NCBI RefSeq assembly: GCF_032854445.1
Contig: NC_088299.1
Location: 16,301,608 to 16,365,607, forward strand
DNA length: 64,000 nt
Direction of reading: 5' to 3'
From: Liolophura sinensis
Lineage: Eukaryota > Mollusca > Polyplacophora > Chitonida > Chitonidae
Shown here piece after piece: positions 30,491-44,175 of this stretch; position 1 is the first letter of the stretch; every line of letters begins with the position of its first letter. Position numbers and translations under genes: made by a program. The notes beneath the pieces were generated by a model. The model saw only the letters and a program-made list of their open reading frames with translations, had not been told where the DNA came from and ran no database searches.

Positions 30491-33327
30491 TGTACATACA
30501 GGTATACTGAAATATAACATGGAATAAAGTCCAAGACTGAACTCATGCTTCACCCAACTATCTTGACAGCTCACCAGTAAAATTACAGGTAACCTTTTCA
30601 GACCTCCAAACCACTAACCACTAATTGATCCTGTCAACCTTATAGATACATGCCCCTTATACCTACACGTGCATGTAAACACAGGTATAAAGCAGATAAT
30701 CATATGACTAAGGCTCCTCCACACCCACTCCATGTCATTATCAGCGGTGACCTCATTATTATCAGGGGTCATCCCTTCTTAACTCCTCCATAGCCACTTG
30801 CATTCATCAAAACAGATTCATCTTCCAGTGAAGTAAATTTAGAAATTTGTTCATGCACAAGGATAAGTGGCACGGCTAAGAGTAACATGTTCCTCAATTC
30901 ATCAGTCACCATGTTTTAGCTGTGATAATGGCAATGTGGCCCTAAGCCCTATTCATCCCACTCCACTCATTGTTCTCCTGACATGTGACAAGCACAATCT
31001 ACAATGTAACTGGAAGTTCAACCACTGAGTCCAAAATTCAAAATTTCAAATTAAAAATATGAAAACTACAGTTCTTCTACCGACGGTTTCATTTGTTTTT
31101 CAAATTGAGGACGCAGCCATAATTTCCTGGGTCAAACTCCTGCAATGACTGAAGTCCACAACATTCAGAAGTTATTTTAATGTGTATTTATCAGCAGAAG
31201 TATAGCCTATTTGGCCTAACTGATTCAGTCCGTGTTTGACCAAGCTCATCAAAAGAATCAGAGGCACACAACCTTCTGAACGTAGCCCCAGCGGCTGTGG
31301 TAAAGCCCTAACCCACTGGCACACAACCTTCTGAGCCTAGACCCAGATCACAGGTTGGCAGGCCTCTATCTTAGCTGTGGACATACCAACCATTCTGAGA
31401 CATGCTAACAGATCCACCCCTCGCACTGTTTACATCATGGTGCTGATGACAGTCTATCAATGAAGGCTAACACACAGGTAATAGACTGCTTACCCCACTA
31501 GCCCCACTGTCTGATAGTCTCTGTCAATAAGCAGAGGGTAGCATAGCCAGCAGCACAACACAAACTCTGCACCGCTCTCCTCCAGCAGAATGGCAGTCTA
31601 ACTATCTGGCTAATAACACAGTGCCTAGGGTAAATAGTCGGAGAGTTTGTACAAATGCTTGCCATGTGAGGCCTGTGAGGTGGCTCATGGAGAGATGTTT
31701 TACCTTGCTCTGTTCTCGCCACATCTGCTCTAGATTTGCCCCCAGCTGGTCCCTGGTTCCAGGCTGTCTGGAGAATGTGGGGCTCAGGCACCCATCAAAG
31801 AGGAGGAAGCCTTACTCCCAGGCCCTTCACCAGTGGGCATGGGGGCAACACTAATTAAGCACACAGATAAGGTGACACACAGTCAGGCTAACTTAGTAAA
31901 GATGTGCACAGCTCACCCAGTTATAGACTTCTACCCAGCTTTTTATCCTCAATGAAATAATATGCGCCTTGTACCTCCAAGATCTACCCATCTCTAGGTG
32001 CCAACACAGATTAACTGTGTTAAACTCAAGAGTAGGGGGAGAATCAATCTAATTTAGGCAGGTCTGGTGTTCTGACAGTGCTGAGGGGTGTGGGCAGTAC
32101 CCCCTGGGTGTTAGTCCCTATCACACACACCCCCACACTCAGATACTCAGCCACTTGACTGGGGGGGGGGGGGGGGGGAGCTGTTGCCACTCGCTCCCAT
32201 GTGCTGTTTTACAACAGGCTCACCTTATATTACCTACAAACTTCAGCCAGGTAGTCACCAATTATAACTCTCCTTAAAAGGGTAAAACAGGTGAGTATAA
32301 GTTTGAATGCATGCCGTACAAAACTATGACAGACAGATCTCCATGTGCCAAAAGTCCGTACCACATCTATAATCCCAAGACATTGGGGACAGATCACCTA
32401 TCACAGTCTTAGCCAAACATGCTTCAAAACATAGCAACAGCTGCTCTATTCCCCCCCCTCTACTGAATTTGTACCAGGGGTGAGATTTGGGTGATTTAAC
32501 ATCCATATAATATCAGAGAAAATTTCCATTTTTTTCTGTGCTTAGAGCCCACAAAAAATGTTATCTGAGTATGCATTGGCTGGGTTTGTTCTAATGATTG
32601 TCAAAGAAAACTGTAGGCCTACTCAATAACTTTAATTTTTATTCACATATTTTTTCTAATCTTAATGACCTTACTGGACCTGAAACTCATGCACAAACAT
32701 CTGCAATATTTCAGCCATATCACAGCAACTAGATTCGTAGACTTTTGTCCATAGAGTAATTAATTAGCACCAAATGTTTATGGCGAATACTATAAAATAA
32801 CAAATAGTAAAGGAACCATTTCTATCATTTATCCCACCTTTACTCTTAGGGCTACAAAGTAGAAATCCTTATCAGTAAACAGTCACAAAAATACAACCGG
32901 AGCACTGGGTGTCCTAGTAAAACATGCTCCACCATATGATCATAATGAATAGCAAAATGAACACGGCTTTCAAAGAATTCTACAACATGTTATACAATAC
33001 ATGTGTAACGCAGTAAAGACTGTCATACAAACACCACGCAATGAATGACACACTGGCTTACCTCTAGATTTCCTATCCAGTGGGTAAGTGACTGGAATAT
33101 ACATCACAACCCTCTGCCAAACAGCCGAGCAGGGATTAACTCCCAAAATCTACGGACACACAAAATGCTTAAATCCTCCGATCTGGCACAATCCAAGTCA
33201 GACAACTACAGACACAACAGAAGAGTGTGAAGGAAGAGTGTGAAGGTCTGAATGGTAACAGCTGCCGCTCTGGGCTGCTGGCCAGGCATTGAATGATCTG
33301 CCTCAACCAACCGTCCCTGCTACATGT

Positions 33328-33350
33328 ATATATATATATATATATATACA
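33328..33350. repeat. (TA)n microsatellite
   Basis: A pure TA dinucleotide run of about 11 units following CATG. Confidence 0.85.
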
Positions 33351-36300
33351 GGCTGTGTAATAGGGTTAACAGATGGCACTTTCCCTCTCCTGCTGGCCCC
33401 CTCTGTCACTGGCTAACACAACCTCAGTTCAATTCTGCATCACGTACAATATAAGGAAAAATGAGGTAATGTCTCTGCTGTACAATCTCTCCTGACTGTA
33501 TGTAGCACAGTGTTCTGCAGCTCTCAATGTGGAGTGACAGTGTTAGGTCTCGCTACAGCAGATGGAGGAACTGGCCCTGTCCCTGCCTTGAGCCTGTACT
33601 GAGTCTATCCCTGGTTTCAGCCACACTGCCTTCTCCAGCACACAGACACAGTACAGCAACTCCTCATGCAGCTAGCAGACACCAACGCTGGCTGCTGATT
33701 GGCTGAGGGGCTGGTTATGACAATGAGCCCAGCACCAGTCTGGGGGCAGTCCTCACAGTTTCCCTGTGCCTCACTCTTAAGGGGGCAGCTTGCCTATGCT
33801 ACAAGCACTGAAGTAGCAGGAACCTTGTAGTCATAATCAGCCTTCACAGGCTGACAGGCCAGTAAGTCTGCTCACCCACTACACTACAGCTGACAGCTAA
33901 GCCCTGACCTCTGCCAGCCTCTGTATTGTCACCCAGACATCTAGTGGCAAATTAGTACCTACCCATTAATTAGGGCCTGCCTCTGCCCCCTGCCCAGCCA
34001 CACAAGCCCCCATTCCTCATCTTACACAGGCTGTCCTGTAAGGCCACCCCAGTAGTCTCTTTCCAGGTGGGCCCATGTACAGGGTGTGACTTATGGGGTA
34101 TGCATTAGTGTATAGTCCACTCAATGTCTTTACCTAAACAACTTCTACCCTTGACAACATGCTAAGTGCAGTTGGACAAACAGTTTACTGAAGACTAAAC
34201 ATGTTTAGGTGTGAAGCAATGCCTCTACACAGAAACAGATTTAAACATGTGTACATAACATTATGTACAGATACAAATAAAAGAGGACAAAAATTGAAAA
34301 CTATTTTGCACAAACAAATGGCAAATATGATTCACACAGATTGATATACACATATAAAATACTCCAAACAAATACATGTCTGATCTACAACGCATCCCTG
34401 GCAAAAATGCAATTATAATTAAGGCGACAAATTTTGTATTTTTTGGGGCGAGCTAACTTTTCAAATTAACAAGGCATTCAGAAAACACAGATAGCTTGGC
34501 TGATTAAGCAGTTTTTACAGCTGCATAATGTTCAAGTTAGGTGATATGGAGAAATACTGACCTCAAAAACCCAAACTAAGAATCATCATACACGTGTCAG
34601 ATATTATTCTCGGATGTTCACAGATATTATCCATTTAGCTATACACACAGAAAGCATTAGTACGCTGTGTACCGAAATCGGGGTAACAATGAAACTAAAA
34701 GTAATAATCTGACATTATTATTATTGAACATGTAGATGTTTAGAAGATATATAAGATACACAGACAAAGTTTCAGGGAAATTAGTGCAATTAGCAGGAGT
34801 TGACTGGACAAAATCTGTGTACCTGAACAGGAGTAATTATGAAAATAATTACCTGATTGTAATTAAACTTAAACATGCATAAGTTTACATGACACTGGGA
34901 AAATTATACTAAGTTTCATGGAAACAAGTTCAGTACATTGAGAAGAGTTGCCTGAACAAAGTCTGAATATATGGAAAAGCACAATTACACAAGAGTCCTC
35001 CATGGGGCGTAATCCTAAAACTTATCCGATTGCCATTAAGCTTCCCATCAAAACCAGCGCAGTAGTTTGGGTGGTGATGTATGGACAGCACACTGTCTGC
35101 AGACAGACAAAAGGACAGACCAGGTGATTCCAGTATACTCCCTGCCCTCCTCTCCCCATTTTGTTGGGGTGGTATAAATGTAAAAAAAAAAAATAACCCA
35201 TAATTTCTATTGCTGTAAAAAAATAAAGCTTAAACTTTAATACATGGGAGGAGTGCCGTTTACATAGGAGTTAAAAAAAATAACCCGACACTGACACTCT
35301 TGCCCCTCTCAAAATATCTCTTCTTACTTCTTACAGCCGAGCTAAAAACGTTGAATAGAAAGAAAAATCCACCTTTTTACTGTCTCCATTTTTGTAGACT
35401 TTCCAGTTATGTAGATATGTCTTCAACAGAAAAAAATGGGATTGAAATGGAAAAACAATTCTTTAACTTCTAGTTCAACCATAATTTAGCTATAAATAAC
35501 AATTTCTTATTCCCCCGCTTCCCTACCAATAATCAAAAAAAACAAAAAAAAAAAAAACGAATGTTAAAATGTCACAAATTATATAGCCCATGCAGATAAT
35601 TTACTCCCATCCTGCTATGACTGTTTATTTAATAATTAGATGAGGGCATTGGGGGGGGGGGGGGAGCAGCTGGGAGAGGTTGAGGGTGTGACAGCTTGGC
35701 CAGGCCTGGTGTTTGTCCATGGACAGCTGGGATATGTCCCCTCACCCAGGCCAATTCCTGCAGGACACCCCATTTCATACCTGCTCAATTGGCTTCCATC
35801 ACTGTATCATAATGAGATTAACAGCTGAGTTGTGATCTGTCCTGTACCACACAGACCGATGACTCTCCTCCCTCCCCTCCCACCCCACTCACTGCAGCCT
35901 TACCACCTGGACTGCAGGGCATACCGGAGTGCCAAATGCCACCTTTATTACCTGAACAAACAAAGTCTTTTTGTCAACCTAATGAGCTAAATGGTAATGG
36001 AGTAAAATTCATGCATGGTTAGTGGAGTGATTTGATCTCTGATAAAGCACAAAATAATCAACTCTAAACATCCTGTATTGTAGACTTCATCACTTATCCA
36101 CTGACAATTAACATATCCACCTGATTACAGGTTATATTTACAATACACCTGGTATTATTCTGGACAAATCAAAGACAAATCACTTTCACACTCATACCTA
36201 TAAAAAATAATGCTCAGGTACTGCCAATAAATGTCAATGAGATGGCAGTGTAGACTGTATATTATTTCTGCGATGAATACACAAAACTGGTAAGAAAAGA

Positions 36301-38814
36301 TGACATGCCACTTTAAATTTCCAGATCAGATGAATTTAAAAAAAAAAATGGCAATATAGCGGATGCAGACAAATTTGAGGTATGACCTATTCTACTACCC
36401 AACATCTATAATCAGCAGGGGTGATTAATTAAATACAGGTGAAAAGTGCAGATGTCCACGATATGATACATTATTTAACACACATTGCTGTTTTTGCATA
36501 CTAAGTCCATGAAGGCCTACATGAATCTCATATGTCAAAACTTTCCTCTGTCCTGATAAATATCCTCTGTACCTGTCAACTGATCTCATCTGCACACGTC
36601 TTAATCCCTGATGCTACAATTCTCTAATCTCCCATTTCTGCAGCCACTTGAATAATTAACGACACAATCTGATCATGAAAAGGTCCATCACAGGTATTAA
36701 TATGTTGATCAATTATTTGTGTGCTTGTGAAAGGTTTCTTCAGGGAAGCCTCACAGATTTCTGTCCGCTGAGCTCCTGTGTTCTGGGATTCAATTTAATC
36801 ACAGAAAGTAAGGAAGGCTTAGCAAAATTCATTAGCAAACTGCTCACCCACTGTCTTTAGCAACTCCCACAAGGGTTTCAATTCCCCGCGTGGATTCTCC
36901 TAAACAAAGTACATCTCCTATCCCAATCATATACTTATAGAGTTTTTCAGGGCTCAGTTGTTTTCTACAGTGATGAAATTACAAGGAAACCAAAAAGCTA
37001 ACTAAAGTGAGGATTTTATGCAGCCATTAGCTGAGAGTTTTGTGGCTGAAGCTTAGTCGGGTGTTGGTTAAGTCTGGGCTTCATCAGACGATATGGAGCT
37101 GTAATATCTCCGGTCAGGTCAAGCCTCGGTGAGCAGGGATAACAGGTGACTTAACAACAACAGGCGAGTTAAGATCAGGAGATAACCTGGCAAACACAGT
37201 GAAGAGTAGAGGAGAGATGGTCAAGAAGCTTTTTATATGTCACTCTCACTCATTACATCTCTTTTCTCCCCCAGTTTTTTTAGCTTTTGAATCAAGTAGG
37301 TACATAGATGTTATTTTTATGTAAATAAATTTAGGCCTACATGTACTTTGGCTTTAGAGACAGTTGCATGGATGGTCTCTATGGTTACTGATGGACTTTC
37401 TCACGTTTGATTTCCAGGCATGTACGTTTGATTTCCAGGCATGTACGCAATCCTGGTGGAGGACCAATGACTTCAACAAACATTAGATGGTGCAAACAGC
37501 CCCACCAGCGTTGTCAACCCTTAACTGTCCCAAACACCCCTGTAGACCTGTAAAAAAAGGGGATTCCACAAACTCCCTGTCCAATGGCTGGGACTGTGCT
37601 CTTCCCAGGATGGACCACACATCTCATGTGTTCAGAACTATTAATGAACCTCGTCGGAACTTCATCATTGTAGAATTGTCCTGTATGATTTGCTTGGAGA
37701 GTGTGGGTTTGTGCAGAGAACAGCTAGAGCAGGCCTGCATACCTGGGCCATTGCAATCACAGGTGATTAGCTCGTGAATATCTGCTACTAATCCATCACC
37801 GACCATATGTTCTCTGTGCTCGTCTGTTAGCCCATTAATATGACTCTCTTGCATGTCCCTAGCCTGCTACTTTCTCATTGTCCACCAGCTTCCCACTCAT
37901 GGGCTCTGCCATTGTTATGACAATAATATTGCTGGGTGTGCGTGTGGAGGGGGAGGAGGGTAGAAGAGGGCATACACAATCTGTGAGGTGCTGCAGAGTG
38001 GGAATCCCTTCCTGTACCCACAGCCTGTGCCTTGTTCTCCCCTGGGGTACAAACACTTGCTGAATATGCCAGATGACAAGGGGGAAATTTGTATCACAAA
38101 GTGGAACAATAGGGGCCTAAAGAGTACGTTGTTGAAGAGGCATTAGATTGACAAGCAATCAAACGACATTACACCTTTGTGCTGGAGTGTTGTAAATGAC
38201 AGTTTTAGCAGCATGTCAGGGGTGCTACTGAACTGACTGTCGCAGGAAACACCCTGTCACACGCATGCATCCACATACACGCACAGACAAACATATAAAA
38301 ACAACCACTGACTACTATAAATGGGGTGAACTGGCCCTGACCAGACAGCCTTGGCTATAATCACATGTACAACACTGACCAGCCTACCTACTCTAATTAA
38401 GGTGGACAGTGTGAATTGCCTGACCAGCACCTGGTCACCCGGCTAGGGACAAAGGCCTAAAAAATTACACAGAGGTATTAAGGGCCATCTATTCACTTGT
38501 AATCACCAGGTTATTACTTCAGGGATAATATCCCACACACTAACCCTGTATGTCAGAACAGCCACCTTATCTTGGCGTATCTCTTTATATGCCATAATGT
38601 CAACAAAACGGCTCCTCGCTAATCCATTTGACTCCCGAAAACATAGCCAATGACCAGCTGAGGGAGAACAATGCCAATCATTAACAGTGAAAACACCATA
38701 TCCGTGTTATCATATTGAACAGAGAGAGAGAAAAAAGCTCCTACAACCGAGACAACAAATCTGAACATCAACTGTTCTGCTAATGCTTATCATTTATATC
38801 CATTTCGCTCAGAC

Positions 38815-39035
38815 AGCTGATAAAGCCCTGGCCTGCTGCCTCAATCAGGCACTTCACCTATGAGGATGTGAGTTCGAATCCAGCTGAAGATACCTGAGCT
38901 TCTGGGGGTTAAGTCTGGCATTTTGTCCCTTAACTGGCATTGCTATGGTTCTTTCAACCATAAGTCTGACCACCATCATATAGGAGCATAAACTTCTGCA
39001 GTCATTACTGTGTTTAAACACCAATAAACTATATA
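38815..39035 (+). mobile_element. Second SINE type, tRNA-derived head
   Basis: Head with A-box-like GCTCAGACAGCTGATAAAGC and B box GAGTTCGAATCC about 50 bases later, then a body unlike the common family (CTGGGGGTTAAGTCTGGCAT-like, AACCATAAGTCTGACCACC) and an ACACCAATAAAC 3' end. Confidence 0.6.
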
Positions 39036-42000
39036 ATTCAATTTAATAGCACCCTTCAGTTCTATTCAATTGATGCCCTGAAAATACAAAAAAAATGACA
39101 TGTTATATCTTATGATTTGCAGAATTATTTCAAAAATTACTACTGCCAATGTTGATCTGGGAATGTTTATAATAACATTTAAGTCCACCCATATTTTAGG
39201 TTTGCAGCATGTCAACATGATATCCCAACATTTGTATGCCTGAAAAGAAAAAGAACAAAAAGAAAGAGGAGGAGGTGGGAGGAAAAATGTAGGGGCAAAT
39301 ATGTAGGGAATGACCCAAACTGAATTTGTGGTCTAAACACAATTATAGCACATGCAGAGAGGAGTATAGACAGCCCCTAATGGTGGATCTGTTTCCTCTT
39401 AGAGAGTGGCTGTTACCAGCTAGTGGACTGTATCATGGACAAACTCCACTGTCCCCTGAGAGAACAACCAGGAAAAATGAGAACAAATTGCAGGCAAGCA
39501 AGAGTAAGTTTCATATTGCTGACAAATAGCATGTCTCTCCCAGGCATTCTTTTGCCCACCATCTGGTTTGTTTTGGGCACTATTGACAGCAACAAGAGCT
39601 GATGGGTGAAGAATAATAACCAAGGTTAACAGAGACCTCATCTCCCCATGGCAGTCCCGGCAGGGGTGTAGGGACAGGAGAGGCTTCTCCTCTTACCAGC
39701 TGACCACTATTTCTAGCAGGCCCAGGTGAACGTTCAGAGAACTGCAGTCAACATCTGTGGGTTCACAGGCCCATCGGTGAGTTATACAATGCGTTTTGGG
39801 ATGCTGCAAAGTGTACAAGTTAAGAAATACTGTCTCCTATCACTCACCAGGCATTATGTCCACAATCAGATTCCTTACCACTTTAACCAACTTTTACATG
39901 ACTTTGTTGCCAACTACAGAAGACTATTAACACCGTCAATAAGTGAATTCCACAGACACTACATAATGTGCATGTACATGTGCGAGGCATCTGCTGTCAT
40001 ATTTACTGAGATGCGGATAAGATTTCACATTAATACTACATACAGAGAAGCAATGTAGGCACTGTAGTAATCCTTCCATTTGACCTTGATGCCAATGATA
40101 TATACATGTACAACATTTGTTATGAAAAATAAAAGTTTTGAAATTTGCATAACCCTAAATGACCTAAATATTCGACCGTAAAAGAGCATTTTTGCAGGCA
40201 AACAAATGTCATTAGATATTACTTCTGGTGCTAAAATTTACATTATCTCTTTTGGATATCATCCAACCCTTCCAAACATCTCTCAAAGTACATTTTTAAA
40301 ATCAGTTCAACTCGAGGAACTTGGAAAAATAAGTAACTCAGCCATGGACGAAATTTTTAGGTCATTGAGGGTACATCAATTCTTTACATACATTTACTTC
40401 CATTTTCTATTTTTGCAACTGGTGAAGGAGATTGAGTTAAGTGTTTGGACTGCAATTTTAGAAATCTTATTAACCATGAACACTAGGGATATACCCTGCG
40501 TACTGGTGTGTACATTACCTGTACATACAGCTTGTACTCTGATGATGGTATAGACACAGGGTCTGTTAGGGAAGGGACATCAATCGTCACCTGCTTACCC
40601 ACTGTGTCTATGTCAGATAAGAGTGTATAGGGAGAGGAGGGATTGGGGGATCAGGTGTGGGTGGGAGGGAGGAAATAAGAGGAGTCTAGTTCAGGGAGGA
40701 AACCATAAACATCTTGCACATCAGTCCTGACATCTTGATAAAACAATCAGACAGGCAGATTGCAACTTGACCTTGGACTACAAATTGTTATCTTCAGTAT
40801 GAAAGTGATGCCTACAAGCCTCCTGCTTCATCCCACAAGCAGGGAACTGAGTGTTTTTGCTCAATGTTACAAAGGTTGGAAACACAAACAAAAATGGAAT
40901 AAAAGCCAAAATAGGGTAACCTGTGTGGTACATGGGAGAAAAACAGATTTCTAAATTCTCATTTATGTCTCAATAAACCACATTCGCATTTTTAACGATG
41001 TGCCCCACAGCACTTGTCAGAACAGAGCAGCCCTGGGCAATTAGCACCCAGTCGCGGATGGTGGCTTTTGGCTTTTGAGATTACAGCTGCTTTTCATGGT
41101 CAATAGAATATCAACATTTCAAAGTACTACTTTCTACTTGGCATTTTCAGTTTCTCCATTGTTTTTACTATAAGTAACTGCAAATGGGGGCAAGATTTCC
41201 AATGCAGAATTTCTATGAAACAGATTTAGTAAATATGTTGCTGCATAAAACAATGAAAATTGGCCCCCAGCTCCCGTGTGCTACAATACCTCACCACATT
41301 TCTGTTTTAAAGATGGCTGTGGTCTGAAATGTGAATGTGACTTATTGTTTTCTACTGTAATTTCCATAAACTTTTCCATCTTGTCTATACTGATCAGCTT
41401 TGTACAGTCTTATGGCATAATCTGGCTTATACCTTTAACTTGTACACATGACTATTTGTCACCTGTACGAGTCACACTGAAGCCAGGATGTAGTATAGCC
41501 TGGTACCCACACTTCACAGAGTCTTGTTCTAAGACAAAGCACCGACACTTTCTGATGAGCAGATTGTTGGACTATGGTGTGGCAAAAGAGTAGTAGTGTA
41601 CAGAAGGAGATCAGGCCTCTGTAGTTACAGCCTCTCCCTGAGGTATAACAATTTCATTAATGTCCAATCTGGCTAGCCAACTGCTGGGTGAGTGTGGGGA
41701 CAGTGGGCACAGGCAGCCAGCCCCTCATCCCTCCTGCCCCCCCTCTTCTACTCACCTCCCATCTGCCTCCCCATCTGTCCACACAGCCTCTAGCTCCCCA
41801 GTCTTAGCAGCCACCCACCCAAGAAAACACTGACCATATGGCCAGCTTTTTAACATGATTATCTGAGAGAATTTAATTTGGGAGCAATGAGCTATTGCCT
41901 ATCAAAGCCTTCCTCCCTGGTGATTTTATAGGGCCTGTGTTTGTGAGTGTACCAGCACTTCCTCCTCTCCCAGTGTCATTCACCAACAATGCCACTGATT

Positions 42001-42335
42001 GGTGGGGGAGCTGCAACTGTTGAGCAATTATGCAGCAGGCATGGAGCCAGTTATGGAGCTGGATAGAGAGGGTTTAGTTAGTCTCAGACAGCTGTTCACC
42101 AGCCTGTTAAAACATTACACAAACAGATTACACCCCCTTCTCTGTGCCAGGACCCTACCCAACACATACAGCTCTACACCCCCTCCCCTCCTTTCGACAT
42201 CCCCATTCTCCCCCTTACCACAACAGGCCAATTATAACACACTTAACCCATCCTTGGGATAAACTCTACAAAAGCAATATGTATATATGTTTGTCCTGGT
42301 CATTAAACAACCTTTTTTGACCTATTTAGTCATCT

Positions 42336-42640
42336 TGATAAGGGTACAGGACCATTTAATAACCAGCCCATTTAGTTGCATGGCCACAGTCAATCTGGTT
42401 GCATGATCATTTAAAAACTAGGTCAAATAGTTGCATGATCATTTAAAAACCAGACCATATAGCTGCATGATCATTTAAAAACCAGGTCAAATAGTTGCAT
42501 GATCATTTAAAAACCAGGTCAAATAGTTGCATGATCATTTAAAAATCAGACCATATAGTTGCATGATCATTCAATAACCAGTCCATCAAGTTGCATAAGC
42601 ATTTCAAAACCAGACCATTTACATGTAGTTGGATGACTAT
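42336..42640. repeat. 32-bp tandem repeat, about 9 copies
   Basis: The core unit is TAGTTGCATGATCATTTAAA plus AACCAGGTCAAA. The central units are nearly identical and the flanking units are increasingly diverged. Each unit holds the palindrome TGATCA next to TTTAAA. Confidence 0.85.
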
Positions 42641-44052
42641 TCGAAAGCAAGACTACCTATCTTTACGGCCATTTTAAAAAAAAGATGGTCAAGATGAAGG
42701 CTATGGCTATTCAGCAAAGAAGGACATGTCAAAGCTGATGTATAACTAGGGACTAAAATTCTGCAATTATGCAACACTTCATAAACTTGTCTACATGGCT
42801 TAAAAGATGAGGGCATATCCTTTGGAAATGAAGAAATGAGACAAATAATTCATTTCAAATCATGTTCGAGACAAGTGAAAAACTGTTATGCCCCAGAATG
42901 TTCAGCAAAACTGAACGGGGTTCTAATGGAACAATACAGAGTGAGTGAGGTAGGGAATGGCACAGTGGACCTTAAACACAAGTAGTTAAAAAGGAACATG
43001 ATAAAATCTGTTTTGACACTGGCTAGAAATGATGTAGACAAAACCATGGTGACAGGAATGTGGAAAAGAGGGAGAGTGGCAAGAAAGAAAGCATGTTAGT
43101 AAAAAAAAAAAATGGTTCAGGCAGCAAAGGTTAATACAGAAATGGTGTTTTTATGAAGGATAAAGTCCTCAAACAGCTATAGGGTGTCAAAGTGAGAGGT
43201 GGAGAACAGCTTGAGTGCAGAACACTGAACCTGTCAGCCTCTGGTATTTGATACATTTAAACCAATAGGTCATAGGAGGGGACTAAATGGTTGAAAGCAG
43301 GCTCGGGTTTCCTGTTGGTAAAGACAATGCACCAGACTTGTACCAAGTTACATCTCCCAGTAGACCCACAATAAGCGGGCTGGCTACATGTGGGTCCTAT
43401 CAGGCCGAATCTGTCTTTAATACTCATATTAATAACATCAGTGGCTGTATAAAGAAGAGCATGGTAGTAATTCAGCCAGGGATTACAGAGAGCTGTTGTG
43501 AGGAGCTGGCCTTGGCCAGATGGACCTTGCAAGCCTGGTGTTGATGGCAGAAACACACACATGAACCTGCTCTTGGAGCTCGAGCTGCTATATAAGGCGG
43601 CCTGGAGGTCCAGGCTTATGGGATTTGAGGAACTTGAAGCAGTTTTGCGGCAGACAAAGAGGAGCCAGTCAGGAATTTCTCGCCCTTTTTTCTTATCAAC
43701 TCTCTCATCTGCCTCCACAACCACACAGCTGCTCTCAGTGATGGCTGTTTGGGATGCGGAATACTACCTCTAGCCACATGCCAACTGAAATATCACACAC
43801 ATTTGTGTTTAATCAGGGGCCCCCAACCTGGCTACACTGCCTCTCTCCTGGCTCTCCCTGCTTCACAAGACTGACAGGTACCCCCTCCCCTCTCTCTATA
43901 TCTCTGGCATTGTCACTAATACTTCCTCATCACTCTTAACTCTAAGGAAGAGGCAATGCCTGGCCCAGACAGAATTGAACAGGTGATTTGTTAGCAAATC
44001 ATGTGGCACCTTTCCTACTGCAATCAATTCAAGGTTTGTGCATGAATATATG

Positions 44053-44175
44053 CGTTGTAACATTCGTATACCAGCCATCAACCAATAAAAACATTCTGGG
44101 TCAATAATCGCAAGGCCATTTCCCAAAACAATGTTAAACAAAAACTACTAAAGAGCTAAGAAAGTATATAAAGTA
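44053..44175 (+). promoter_or_regulatory. Promoter-like module, copy 1 (CCAAT + TATA)
   Basis: Contains ATCAACCAATAAAAACATTC, GGTCAATAATCGCAA, and 60-70 bases later AGAAAGTATATAAAGTA. The same elements in the same order and spacing recur 2.4 kb downstream. Sequence similarity stops just after the TATA-like box, as expected if the core promoter rather than the transcript was duplicated or kept. Confidence 0.4.

Larger units (their letters stand above)
28432..42335. other. Long non-coding stretch upstream of (or in the first intron of) the MTG gene
   Basis: No coding exon with family similarity found on either strand. It contains simple runs (poly-G near 29660-29685, 32161-32180 and 35651-35663; (TA)n at 33328-33350), the SINE at 28838, a SINE-like element at 38815, and a 34-bp triplicate at 30391-30490. 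The part at 33480-34100 is less AT-rich and could hold a minus-strand promoter, but nothing there is decisive. Confidence 0.4.

Noticed and set aside
43257-43724. 155-codon minus-strand open frame
   Set aside because: Looks coding in length but has no domain, an even composition and several palindromic words (for example CTGGCCTTGGCCAG); a TATA-like CTATATAAGG inside the same stretch has no other support.
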